A stretch of 19,200 bases of DNA from Bacteroidota bacterium (GTDB lineage: Bacteria; Bacteroidota; Bacteroidia; Chitinophagales; Chitinophagaceae): the NCBI GenBank assembly GCA_028877045.1, contig JAGWPQ010000299.1, forward strand, positions 1 through 19,200. Direction: 5' to 3'. The notes under the pieces are model-generated. The model was not told where the DNA came from and made no database searches. It worked only from the letters and a program-made list of their open reading frames with translations. A program made the position numbers and the translations under genes. Shown one piece after another: positions 1-7,151 of this stretch; position 1 is the stretch's first letter; each line of letters starts with the position of its first letter.

Positions 1-996
1 AATTGATCTGGCAGAATCGAAACCTGTTTTGTAATAATATAATTTATAGAATTTCTGTAAAGCTTTTGTGCTGCTGTCTCTTTCGGCCACAAATGCCAGT
101 TGATCTCCCGCTTCATCAAAGGCAAATGATTTGGCATCATTCAATCCTTTTAATAAAGTATCTGTTTGATTTTTGAGAAGATCATATTTTATAACACAGG
201 CTTTCGAAAGTGTATCATTATTTTTCTTTGATGTTTTAATAACAATATTATTCCCTGTTTTACTGACAACATAATCATTCACTAATTTGAATGATCTTTT
301 TTGATGAGATTGCAGATTTAAAACGGTTAACTCTGTTCCTTCTTCGATCGTTTCTTCATTTGCTTTTGCAGCAGGTTTGTTTTCTTTCTTTGATTGCAAA
401 ACAGCAATGCCTTTTGTTTGCACTTCCAGTAATTTATTTCTTAAACTATCAACTGTTTTTGATAAACTATCGGCAATGGTTTGTATTCTTTTTATTCTGG
501 ATAATGAATCAAGTTCTGCTTTTACTCCATTATCTGCAACGTTTTTTTCGGAGAGATATACAACAAAGGCGGATGATTTTTCAGGCGTTTTAAAGTTTTT
601 GATTCTTGCGATCCTTTCAATTGTCAATGAATTGATATCAACGATTGCCAAACTGTCTTTAGGCATTTCATCGGCTTTCTTTTTCTGGATCTTTGCAGTT
701 CTTGTTTGTAAAAATGTTGGTTTTATTTTGCAGATAACAAACTTGCTGTCTTCGGTGATCTTTGCAGCATAACCTCTTTCAATTTCGAATAATTTTTTTC
801 CGTCAGTTTGCTGAATAATTAACGAGCCATCACCTTCCTGCGGATTGATGGTATACACAACAAATTTTCCATTGTTGCTGATCAGTTTTTCTCCGATGCT
901 TTGCCATGCATCATAAACCGAATGCTCCAATGGTTTCTTTTGTGCGATCGCTGAAAGGGTTATAAATAATGATAATGCAACAAGCAGCTGTTTCAT
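1..996 (-). CDS. Secreted S9 / prolyl-oligopeptidase-like peptidase, N-terminal 332 residues (gene continues off the left edge)
   Basis: The frame is open from an ATG at 996 to the first base of the window, so only the N-terminus is visible. Residues 1-19 are a signal peptide (MKQLLVALSLFITLSAIAQ), predicting export to the periplasm or outer membrane. The next part has the opening seen in large Bacteroidota S9-family peptidases: SVYDAWQSIGEKLISNNGKF at about 25-44 followed by VVYTINPQEGDG, the first blades of a beta-propeller gate. Residues about 155-230 are rich in K, E, D and S and probably form a coiled coil inserted between blades. A blade-like repeat resumes at about 233-332 (KSFAFDEAGDQLAFVAERDS). 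The catalytic alpha/beta-hydrolase domain would lie outside the window, so activity cannot be judged. It is divergent from the mechanosensitive channel gene. The family call is from recognised N-terminal pattern only; another secreted propeller protein is possible. Confidence 0.65.
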   Translation of the reverse strand, partial: MKQLLVALSLFITLSAIAQKKPLEHSVYDAWQSIGEKLISNNGKFVVYTINPQEGDGSLIIQQTDGKKLFEIERGYAAKITEDSKFVICKIKPTFLQTRTAKIQKKKADEMPKDSLAIVDINSLTIERIARIKNFKTPEKSSAFVVYLSEKNVADNGVKAELDSLSRIKRIQTIADSLSKTVDSLRNKLLEVQTKGIAVLQSKKENKPAAKANEETIEEGTELTVLNLQSHQKRSFKLVNDYVVSKTGNNIVIKTSKKNNDTLSKACVIKYDLLKNQTDTLLKGLNDAKSFAFDEAGDQLAFVAERDSSTKALQKFYKLYYYKTGFDSARSI

Positions 997-1157
997 TTGA
1001 GATGGTGTTTTAGAACATTGAAGATAAATAATAAGAGGTCTCGGGCAAGTAATCGAAAAAAAAAGATCATTCACCACGCTCAATAATTATCTTCGTTGTG
1101 GTGCGCAATTGTCTGCGCTGAAAGGAGAAGATTAATTTTTTAAACATCATCCTGTTT
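997..1157. other. Divergent intergenic region between S9 peptidase and mechanosensitive channel genes
   Basis: This 161-base spacer must contain promoters for both flanking genes. I see no perfect TAnnTTTG box for the channel gene; TAATTTTT just before 1141 matches seven of eight positions. The motif AATAATTATCTTCG (1082-1095), preceded by TCATTCACCA (1067-1076), recurs directly upstream of trpS. A purine-rich AAAGGAG at 1121-1127 resembles a Shine-Dalgarno sequence but is 30 bases from the ATG, too far to act as one. Confidence 0.4.
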
Positions 1158-3518
1158 ATGAATCTTAATAAAAAAAGAACTTCCGTTTTTTTGTTGGTGA
1201 GCATTTGTTTTTTGGGAATGATGCAGCCGGCATTTTCGCAAAAGAAACATCACCACAGATTTGCTGATTCTTTATTATTCAAAAATAATGATACTGCGAT
1301 CACTGCATTGATTGGCAAAGTAGAATCGTACACGTATACCATCGATCATAACAATTCTCTGATCAAGAATCAAATTGATATAACCCCTATTGCCATTGAT
1401 TTGCGTGAAATAGCGAAAAGATTGGAAGGCTTTAAAACAAGGCTCGAGAAGAAAGGTGATCGCATGAATTTGAGGAGTCTTAACAGTGCTACTATTTTAT
1501 TAAAAGAGGTAGCAAAAAAACTAACTAACTATAAAACTGTACTCTCGGATTACAGCAAGGAATTATCGGAAAACAATGCAGCGGTTAAGAAAATTATTCA
1601 TGACCCGGCGTTAAGTACAGCAGTTACCGATTCGGTATTGATCGAACAATTAGATGATATTCTTACCGAAGGAAAAACTTTAGATTCGGTGCAACAGCAA
1701 ACATTGGCCCGTGTAAACTTATTGTTGAACCATGTGTCCATCAGTTTATTGCAGGCCGATGATATTATTTCGGATATGGGTTATTTATCTGGTTCTTTAA
1801 AAATGGCAATGTGGGAAAAAGATGAAATGCCGTTATTGCGTGCCAACCCATTAAAATATCAGCAATCATTTTTTGAAGTAGCCCAACAAACATTACAGCG
1901 TTCAGTAAAAATCATATCGATTTATTTAACCGGGAAATGGAATGTGCTGGCATTAGGTTTATTGACCTTTATTTTTATTACGGTATGGTGTTTATCTAAT
2001 ATGTACCGGATAAAAAAATTAGAAACAGCAACAACTGTTTTAGCACCGGTTCATGTTTTAAAGCACAGTGTTTTGGCAGGATGTTTAATGGCTTTGTTTA
2101 CTTACCTGCCATTTTTATTTGCCAACCCGCCTATGTCTTTTCTGCACTTTATAGAATTGTTGCGATTGATGGCACTTTCGTTTTTGATCATTCCTTTTCT
2201 AACCAAGCAATCAAAAAATATTTGGTTATTACTTTTTATTGTTTGGATCTATTATGCGTTGGACGATCTGTTATTAGATTCGGCATTTGCCGAACGTTGG
2301 GCATTATTAATTGTCGCTATTTTATTAATACTTATTTGTATAAAGCTGATCATCGACAGGAAAGAAAATTTTATACAATTAACCCAATCTCCTGCTACAA
2401 AAGCATTACTCATTTTTACTTTAGCACAGATAATTTTATCGGTAATATTTAATGTAACCGGTCGTGTTGCATTGGCAAAAATATTTGGTGTAAGTGGCAT
2501 ACAATGTTTGATGTTGGGTATTGCATTGAAAATATTTTCTACCATGGTGCTCGAAGCCATTTACCTGCAATCGGAAGCATATTCCAAAAGCCGCTTTTCG
2601 GACTTTATTAATTTTAGTGAATTACAGATACGGGTAAAAAGGATTCTCTGGATCATTGCTTCAGTTATCTGGATCATTTCATTGATCCGTAATCTTGCGA
2701 TGTACGATTCGATGCTGATTATGGCCGATAGTTTTTTTAATCAGCAAAGAAGTATCGGCAATATGATCTTCACTTTTAAAAGTGTTGCCGTATTTATTTT
2801 TATTATTTGGTTGTCGTCTGCGATTTCAACTGTCATTAATTTTTTCTTTGGCAACGAAAACATAAAAGAGACCGGAAAAAGAAAACGTGTGGGCTCGATG
2901 ATGTTATTGATACGGTTGACCATTTGGACTTTGGGTTTTTTAATTGCAGTTGCAGCAGCGGGAATTCCGCTCGATAAACTTTCTTTCATGTTGGGGGCGT
3001 TGGGTGTTGGTATTGGATTTGGACTGCAGACCATTGTGAACAATTTAGTATCGGGAATTATCATCGCGTTCGAACGGCCCATACAGGTTGGCGATCTGAT
3101 CGAGATAGGAAATAAAACAGGTACAGTAAAAGAAATTGGGGTTCGTTCCAGTAAAATAAAAAATGCCGATGGTGCCGATATTATTATTCCCAACGGAGAT
3201 CTGTTGTCGCAGCATTTGATCAACTGGACGATGCAGGATACACAGAAGAGAGTTGAATTTGTGATTTCAATTCCTTATGCCGCCGATATCGAAATGGTAA
3301 AAACATTAATTCAATCAAGATTAAAACAAAACGAAAGTATTTTGCAATCGCCGGCACCTGCTGTAATTGTTCAAACATTTGCAGGTCAGGCCATTGAAAT
3401 AAAAATACTTTGCTGGGTACCTGATCTTACCAAAGCTTCTTCGGTAAGAAGCAATACAATGCTGGATATTTATGCGGCATTACATACTGCGGGTGTACAG
3501 TTGCAGTTGCCTTTATAA
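1158..3518 (+). CDS. MscS-family mechanosensitive ion channel with large periplasmic and multi-helix N-terminal region
   Basis: The 786-residue protein has a signal peptide (1-27, ending PAFSQ). A mostly helical, charged periplasmic region follows at about 30-255, then roughly ten or eleven hydrophobic segments between 260 and 640. The C-terminal third is a canonical MscS module. The pore helix at about 602-640 is rich in glycine and alanine (MLGALGVGIGFGLQTIVNNL, then SGIIIAFERP), followed by the beta domain (PIQVGDLIEIGNKTGTVKEI, then VRSSKIKNADGADIIIPNGD) and an alpha/beta C-terminal domain to 786. MscS channels open under membrane tension and release solutes on hypo-osmotic shock. The long N-terminus puts this one with the MscK/YbdG/MSL-type multi-helix members rather than the 286-residue E. 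coli MscS. The ATG at 1158 is chosen because it starts the signal peptide. It appears to be a single-gene transcription unit. The extra helices may tune gating, which is inference. Confidence 0.93.
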   Translation: MNLNKKRTSVFLLVSICFLGMMQPAFSQKKHHHRFADSLLFKNNDTAITALIGKVESYTYTIDHNNSLIKNQIDITPIAIDLREIAKRLEGFKTRLEKKGDRMNLRSLNSATILLKEVAKKLTNYKTVLSDYSKELSENNAAVKKIIHDPALSTAVTDSVLIEQLDDILTEGKTLDSVQQQTLARVNLLLNHVSISLLQADDIISDMGYLSGSLKMAMWEKDEMPLLRANPLKYQQSFFEVAQQTLQRSVKIISIYLTGKWNVLALGLLTFIFITVWCLSNMYRIKKLETATTVLAPVHVLKHSVLAGCLMALFTYLPFLFANPPMSFLHFIELLRLMALSFLIIPFLTKQSKNIWLLLFIVWIYYALDDLLLDSAFAERWALLIVAILLILICIKLIIDRKENFIQLTQSPATKALLIFTLAQIILSVIFNVTGRVALAKIFGVSGIQCLMLGIALKIFSTMVLEAIYLQSEAYSKSRFSDFINFSELQIRVKRILWIIASVIWIISLIRNLAMYDSMLIMADSFFNQQRSIGNMIFTFKSVAVFIFIIWLSSAISTVINFFFGNENIKETGKRKRVGSMMLLIRLTIWTLGFLIAVAAAGIPLDKLSFMLGALGVGIGFGLQTIVNNLVSGIIIAFERPIQVGDLIEIGNKTGTVKEIGVRSSKIKNADGADIIIPNGDLLSQHLINWTMQDTQKRVEFVISIPYAADIEMVKTLIQSRLKQNESILQSPAPAVIVQTFAGQAIEIKILCWVPDLTKASSVRSNTMLDIYAALHTAGVQLQLPL

Positions 3519-3568
3519 AAAATTTATGGTAATAATATTTTTATTTGTTAGCCAGCATTTGTACATAT

Positions 3569-3712
3569 ATCATCGCCTGTTGCATCGCACACTTCAACTG
3601 AAGAAAGCTATGAGCTATTAATTAGCTGCAAGCTGTGAGCGTTTGCTCGAAGCTCGTGGCTCACAGCTCCGGACATACAAGTGTGCGATGCAACAACCGA
3701 TGCCACCTGTAC
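3569..3712. repeat. Dispersed intergenic repeat, copy A: two inverted short elements around an AGCT-rich hairpin core
   Basis: TGTTGCATCGCACACTT at 3578-3594 is the exact reverse complement of AAGTGTGCGATGCAACA at 3679-3695 (17 of 17). The similarity continues imperfectly outward into CATCG/CGATG. Between the arms lies an AGCT-rich segment with its own perfect 10-base stem, AGCTGTGAGC (3631-3640) with GCTCACAGCT (3659-3668). The whole can fold into a long two-tier hairpin between the channel gene and trpS. The arms match copies B to E elsewhere in the window. It lies in the 3' region of the channel transcript and has no following T-run, so it is not a classical terminator. Confidence 0.8.
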
Positions 3713-3781
3713 TGCAGCTTGTTACAAAAAAATCTTTTTATCATTCACCAATCAGCGTTCTAATAATTATCTTCGCCGACT

Positions 3782-4777
3782 ATGAGTAAAGAGGTTGTTT
3801 TAAGCGGTATACGTCCCACAGGTTTTTTACACCTTGGAAATTATTTTGGTGCCATGCGCAATTATGTGCGCATGCAGGATGAATATAATTGCTATTTTTT
3901 TGTTGCCAACTGGCATGCATTGACCACGCATCCCGATACAAAAGAATTGCAGAACAGTGTACACCGCGTGATCGCAGAAAATATTGCATGCGGATTGGAT
4001 TATCAAAAAGTTTCCTTGTATGTACAAAGTGATGTGCCCGAAATTGCAGAATTGTATTTGTATTTAAACACAATGGCATACAAAGGTGAGTTGGAAAAAA
4101 CAACCACCTTTAAAGATAAAGTTAGGCAGCAACCCGATAATGTGAATGCAGGTTTATTAACCTACCCTGTGTTGATGGCGGCCGATATTTTAATTCACCG
4201 TGCCCTGAAAGTGCCGGTGGGTAAGGATCAGGAGCAACACCTGGAAATGGCAAGAAATTTTGCCGAACGTTTTAATCATCGCTATGGTGATGTGTTGCCA
4301 TCGCCGCAGGCATTTAATTTTGGAAGTGAATTAGTAAAGATCATGAGCCTGGATGGCAATGGCAAAATGAGTAAAAGTGAAAACCAGATGAACACTTTGT
4401 ATTTAGCTGATGATGATGATTTGATTCGCAAAAAAATAATGAAAGCTAAAACGGATAGCGGCCCAACTCAACCTAATTCGTTTAAGCCCGATTATATTGA
4501 AAATATTTTCACCTTATTAAAATTGGTGAGCGACCAAACAGTTGTAAATAAATTTGAAACGGATTTTAATAATTGTGTTATCCGTTATGGTGATCTGAAA
4601 AAACAGTTGGCAGAAGATATGGTTAATTTTATTAAACCGATCAGAGAGCAAGCCGCCGATATCCAAAGTAATAAAGCTTTATTATCTAAGATCATTCATC
4701 AAGGCGCAGAAAAAGCAAGGGCAAGTGCTTCGGCTACTTTAACCGAGGTGAGAAAAGCAATGAGACTGAATTATTGA
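3782..4777 (+). CDS. trpS: Tryptophan--tRNA ligase (tryptophanyl-tRNA synthetase)
   Basis: This class Ic aminoacyl-tRNA synthetase charges tRNA-Trp with tryptophan using ATP in the cytoplasm. The 331-residue length is normal for the bacterial enzyme. The HIGH-type signature is PTGFLHLGN at residues 12-20. The tryptophan and dimer-interface region includes AADILIHR at 133-140. VGKDQEQHLEMAR (146-158) is the typical GxDQxxH...R motif, and the KMSKS loop is exact at 195-199 within DGNGKMSKSEN. A helical C-terminal anticodon-binding region follows. The ATG at 3782 gives MSKEVVLSGIRPTG, the expected N-terminus; no Shine-Dalgarno is present, as is usual in Bacteroidota. The gene is preceded by repeat copy A and by the shared motif AATAATTATCTTCG, which ends 6 bases before the ATG. 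A 109-base gap separates it from the kinase gene, so co-transcription is possible but not shown. Confidence 0.98.
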   Translation: MSKEVVLSGIRPTGFLHLGNYFGAMRNYVRMQDEYNCYFFVANWHALTTHPDTKELQNSVHRVIAENIACGLDYQKVSLYVQSDVPEIAELYLYLNTMAYKGELEKTTTFKDKVRQQPDNVNAGLLTYPVLMAADILIHRALKVPVGKDQEQHLEMARNFAERFNHRYGDVLPSPQAFNFGSELVKIMSLDGNGKMSKSENQMNTLYLADDDDLIRKKIMKAKTDSGPTQPNSFKPDYIENIFTLLKLVSDQTVVNKFETDFNNCVIRYGDLKKQLAEDMVNFIKPIREQAADIQSNKALLSKIIHQGAEKARASASATLTEVRKAMRLNY

Positions 4778-4886
4778 TTGATTGTTTGCCACTGAAATCG
4801 GTGCCGATCAAATAAATTCGGAAGTTGTGTAAAAAATATTTAATAAAGTGTTCAGTTGATACTTCGTATTTCGTACTTTCAATTAT

Positions 4887-5522
4887 ATGGCAAAGGCTAA
4901 AAAACCAAAACATGTTGCAGTGGCCGGAAATATCGGCGCAGGCAAAACTACTTTAACAGAAATGTTGAGTAAGCATTATAAATGGATACCCCAGTTTGAA
5001 GATGTGGATCACAACCCTTATCTGATGGACTTCTACGAGGACATGCCTCGCTGGAGTTTTAACTTACAGATATATTTTTTGAACAGCAGATTAAATCAAT
5101 TACTCGATATTCAACGTGGTACTGAAACTATTATCCAGGACCGAACCATTTATGAAGATGCACACATATTTGCACCTAATCTGCATGATATGGGATTGAT
5201 GAGCAAACGTGATTTTGAAAATTATTTTAAATTCTTTCAAACGCTGAAAACAATGGTGCGGCCTCCCGATCTTTTGATCTATTTAAAATGTTCGGTACCA
5301 ACATTGGTGGCACAAATTCAGAAACGTGGTCGCGAATATGAGGAAAATATCCGTTTGGATTATTTGAAAAAGTTGAATGAATATTACAGCAAGTTTGTTG
5401 AAGGATATAAGGAAGGTCCGTTATTAATTATAGATTGCGACAAAAATAAATTCGCCGAAAATGAAGAACATTTTGGTGAGATACTAACAAAGGTCGACAG
5501 CACTCTGTTCGGGCTGTTTTAA
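4887..5522 (+). CDS. Deoxynucleoside kinase (dAdo/dGuo kinase family)
   Basis: This enzyme phosphorylates deoxynucleosides at the 5' position with ATP in the salvage pathway. The 211-residue protein has the family's motifs in order. The P-loop is GNIGAGKTT at 14-22. The substrate-binding region (about 38-70) has FEDVDHNPYLMDFYEDMPRW and QIYFLNSR. The DRT motif at 85-87 is followed by IYED (88-91), the equivalent of the ERS/DRS motif that positions the nucleoside. The LID arginines are in RGREYEENI at 147-155. The length and the DHNPY segment resemble bacterial deoxyadenosine/deoxyguanosine kinases, but specificity cannot be read with certainty. The start at 4887 places the P-loop at the usual distance. 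It is followed 24 bases later by a strong terminator, so the unit ends here. Confidence 0.94.
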   Translation: MAKAKKPKHVAVAGNIGAGKTTLTEMLSKHYKWIPQFEDVDHNPYLMDFYEDMPRWSFNLQIYFLNSRLNQLLDIQRGTETIIQDRTIYEDAHIFAPNLHDMGLMSKRDFENYFKFFQTLKTMVRPPDLLIYLKCSVPTLVAQIQKRGREYEENIRLDYLKKLNEYYSKFVEGYKEGPLLIIDCDKNKFAENEEHFGEILTKVDSTLFGLF

Positions 5523-5546
5523 TTTAAATATGGCAAAATGATTTGT

Positions 5547-5577
5547 AAACCCGCAAAACAGCGGGTTTTGTTTTTTT
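5547..5577 (+). terminator. Rho-independent terminator after the deoxynucleoside kinase gene
   Basis: AAACCCGC (5547-5554) pairs perfectly with GCGGGTTT (5561-5568) around the loop AAAACA. A T-rich tail (TG then seven T) follows to 5577. It is correctly placed 24 bases after the stop codon. Confidence 0.9.
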
Positions 5578-5650
5578 AAATATGAATATTAGTTTTACAT
5601 TCTAACAATATTTTAAACATAGGAAAAGATTTTTTAGGTATAATTAAAAG

Positions 5651-5658
5651 TAGGTTTG
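5651..5658 (+). promoter_or_regulatory. Bacteroidota-type -7 promoter box for the beta-barrel-like protein gene
   Basis: TAGGTTTG matches the TAnnTTTG consensus exactly. It would place transcription start near 5665, giving a leader of about 22 bases to the ATG at 5687. No convincing TTTG -33 box is seen at the ideal distance. Confidence 0.5.
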
Positions 5659-5686
5659 CATAAATCCAATTAAAAATATAATACCA

Positions 5687-6319
5687 ATGAGGAAGTTTTT
5701 AATTACAGTCATCATTTTAAGCATGAGTGTTTTTGCGCTTGCACAAAAACAATATATACCGCCAACATATTCAACAGGCAGTGGAAGTAAAGATTTTAAT
5801 AAAAGTAACATTTTTGTAGGAGGCAGTCTGGCATTGGGTTTTGGCAGTTATAGTTTTAATGTTGGTGGCACACCCGAAATTGGTTATACATTTAATGATT
5901 GGTTTGACGCTGGAGTTTCTTTTAATTTAAATTATCAGTCGGTTCGAGCTGACCCTTATTATAATAATAATGTAAGACAAAGAAGTTTTAATTATGGCGG
6001 CGGCCCTTTCTTTAGAGTGTATCCACTCAAACAATTTTTTATACAAGGGCAATTTGAAGAAAATTGGGTCAAGTATAATTTTGCTGATATGAATCAGGGA
6101 ACTACCTCTTCCCTTACCACTCAGGCATCGAGCTTTTTAGCGGGAATAGGATACACACAACGCATTGTTGGGCAAGGCAGTTTTTATACTTTGATAATGA
6201 TGGATCTGATGACAGACCCATATTCACCTTATCGGTTAATGAACAGCAATAATACTTCGTATGCTATTCCTGTGATCCGCGCAGGATTTAATTTTTATCT
6301 GCATCCTAAGAGAAGATAG
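5687..6319 (+). CDS. Secreted outer-membrane beta-barrel-like protein of unknown function
   Basis: The 210-residue product has a clear signal peptide (1-19, MRKFLITVIILSMSVFALA, then QKQ). The mature part alternates short amphipathic strands rich in Y, F, G and N: NIFVGGSLALGFGSYSFNVG (about 41-60), then PEIGYTFNDWFDAGVSFNLN, PFFRVYPLKQFFIQGQFEEN and SFLAGIGYTQRIV. It ends in an aromatic strand followed by HPKRR. This is the pattern of an eight- to ten-strand outer-membrane barrel of the porin-family/OMP_b-brl type common in Bacteroidota. No enzymatic motif is seen. It has its own -7 box and sits alone between the kinase terminator and the convergent LOG gene, whose coding sequence it overlaps by 14 bases at the 3' end. 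Its terminator lies inside that opposing gene. The fold is inferred from strand pattern, not homology. Confidence 0.8.
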   Translation: MRKFLITVIILSMSVFALAQKQYIPPTYSTGSGSKDFNKSNIFVGGSLALGFGSYSFNVGGTPEIGYTFNDWFDAGVSFNLNYQSVRADPYYNNNVRQRSFNYGGGPFFRVYPLKQFFIQGQFEENWVKYNFADMNQGTTSSLTTQASSFLAGIGYTQRIVGQGSFYTLIMMDLMTDPYSPYRLMNSNNTSYAIPVIRAGFNFYLHPKRR

Positions 6320-6845
6320 TATGCGGCGAATCGTGAATGGAGATCCGCAGTTGCCAGTCTTCGTGTAAAAATTCTTGCTGTTGCATATTATTGATATGCG
6401 CAATTAAATGATCGTAGAATCCTGCTGAATTAAGCAGGATTATTTTTTTCTCGTGGATCTTTAAGGTATTCCATGTGATCAACTCAAACAATTCATCCAA
6501 TGTGCCGTGACCACCGGGCAGGATGATGGCAGCATCACAGAGATCGTACATCATTTTTTTTCTAATGTGCATATCATTTACCACTCTTAGGTCGGTGATA
6601 CCTTTATGTTGCTGTTCCCAACTTAATAAAACTTCGGGTATCACGCCTATCACTTTGCCATTATTATTCATTACTGCATCGGCTACAGTGCCCATTAAAC
6701 CTACTCTTCCGCCACCATAGATCAAAGTGATCTGATATTGTGCAAGCAATTTCCCTAAGATGGTTGCATGTTCAACAAATAAAGGATTGCTGCCGCTTTT
6801 ACTTCCGCAAAACACTGCCACATTTTTAATATTCATTTTATTCAT
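6306..6845 (-). CDS. LOG-family protein (putative nucleoside 5'-monophosphate phosphoribohydrolase, TIGR00730 type)
   Basis: LOG-family enzymes hydrolyse the N-glycosidic bond of (cytokinin) nucleoside monophosphates; bacterial members are often annotated as lysine-decarboxylase-like. From the ATG at 6845 the protein has 179 residues with the family signature in order: VAVFCGSKSGSNP near the N-terminus, IYGGGRVGLMG (about 42-52), MHIRKKMM with the catalytic Arg-Lys pair (about 92-99), and PGGHGTLDELFE (110-121), which matches the PGGxGTxxE motif. An upstream TTG at 6851 is possible, but the ATG needs no special start; a second ATG follows at 6836. The 3' end overlaps the convergent beta-barrel-like gene by 14 bases. 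Codons for KKIILLNSAGF also encode the opposing gene's terminator hairpin. The physiological substrate is not known. Confidence 0.92.
   Translation of the reverse strand: MNKMNIKNVAVFCGSKSGSNPLFVEHATILGKLLAQYQITLIYGGGRVGLMGTVADAVMNNNGKVIGVIPEVLLSWEQQHKGITDLRVVNDMHIRKKMMYDLCDAAIILPGGHGTLDELFELITWNTLKIHEKKIILLNSAGFYDHLIAHINNMQQQEFLHEDWQLRISIHDSPHTIFS
6418..6449 (+). terminator. Rho-independent terminator for the plus-strand gene, embedded in the LOG coding sequence
   Basis: AATCCTGCT (6418-6426) pairs perfectly with AGCAGGATT (6433-6441) around GAATTA. An A and then seven T follow (6442-6449). It lies about 100 bases past the stop of the beta-barrel-like gene and inside the antisense LOG gene. 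The T-run is only on the plus strand in the right orientation, so it should stop transcription from the left. Confidence 0.75.
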
Positions 6846-6925
6846 ACACAATATTAAGAAGCTGTTTTTATTCCGGGTTTATTTTTTATGTTATTGATTT
6901 ATGATGAATAAAAATGTTCAGTAAT

Positions 6926-7075
6926 GTACCGAAAGTTGAAGGGTGCGATACTTCGTCAAGCTCAGTACAGGCTGCCATACATTGCTGCCATTAAAACGAA
7001 ACTTTGAAACGAGTCCTGATTGTATCGGGATAAACTGTGGTAACAGGCGATGCCATAAAATACTATTGCCTGTAC
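6926..7075. repeat. Dispersed intergenic repeat, copy B (split form with about 90-base core)
   Basis: It is bounded by GTAC at 6926-6929 and 7072-7075. The left flank GGTGCGAT ends at 6949, and the right flank GTAACAGGCGATGCC ends at 7054. The core starts ACTTCGTCAAGCTCAGTACA and is followed by a small stem, TCCTGAT/ATCGGGA (7014-7020 with 7024-7030, one G-U pair). The segment 6943-7013 aligns without gaps to 10947-11017 of copy D, 65 of 71 bases identical by my count. Confidence 0.85.
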
Positions 7076-7102
7076 CATACAAATATTTATTCGGTCAACT
7101 TA

Positions 7103-7110
7103 TACATTTG
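7103..7110 (+). promoter_or_regulatory. Bacteroidota-type -7 promoter box for the sodium:solute symporter gene
   Basis: TACATTTG matches TAnnTTTG exactly and predicts a start near 7117, about 35 bases before the ATG at 7152. The expected -33 position is AT-rich (ATTTATT) without an exact TTTG. Confidence 0.5.
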
Positions 7111-7151
7111 TTTTTTATCTTGTCAGCAAATTCATCATCAGAACAAATTAT

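Larger units (their letters stand above)
6846..7151. other. Divergent intergenic region between LOG and symporter genes
   Basis: This 306-base gap has no credible gene. The left part (6852-6925) is AT-rich and should carry the LOG promoter. The middle (6926-7075) is repeat copy B, and 7103-7110 is a -7 box for the symporter. The frame open across the repeat on the plus strand is rejected as coding. Confidence 0.6.

Noticed and set aside
291..772. Plus-strand frames of 100 and 131 codons near the left edge
   Set aside because: Both are antisense to the S9-like peptidase frame, which is open for 332 codons with a signal peptide and recognisable propeller sequence.
1121..1127. AAAGGAG as a Shine-Dalgarno sequence for the channel gene
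   Set aside because: It is 30 bases upstream of the ATG with no suitable start codon nearer, and genes in this window do not otherwise use such sites.
2741..3223. A 160-codon minus-strand open frame inside the channel gene
   Set aside because: It is antisense to the conserved MscS core and is a by-product of that gene's codon use.
3569..3712. Copy A as a CRISPR repeat-spacer unit or tRNA-like RNA
   Set aside because: There are only two arms in inverted, not direct, orientation, no regular spacers, no cas genes, and no cloverleaf or CCA-compatible ends.
6849..6851. TTG at 6851 as the start of the LOG gene
   Set aside because: An ATG two codons later gives the usual short N-terminus before VAVFCGS, so the rarer TTG is unnecessary.
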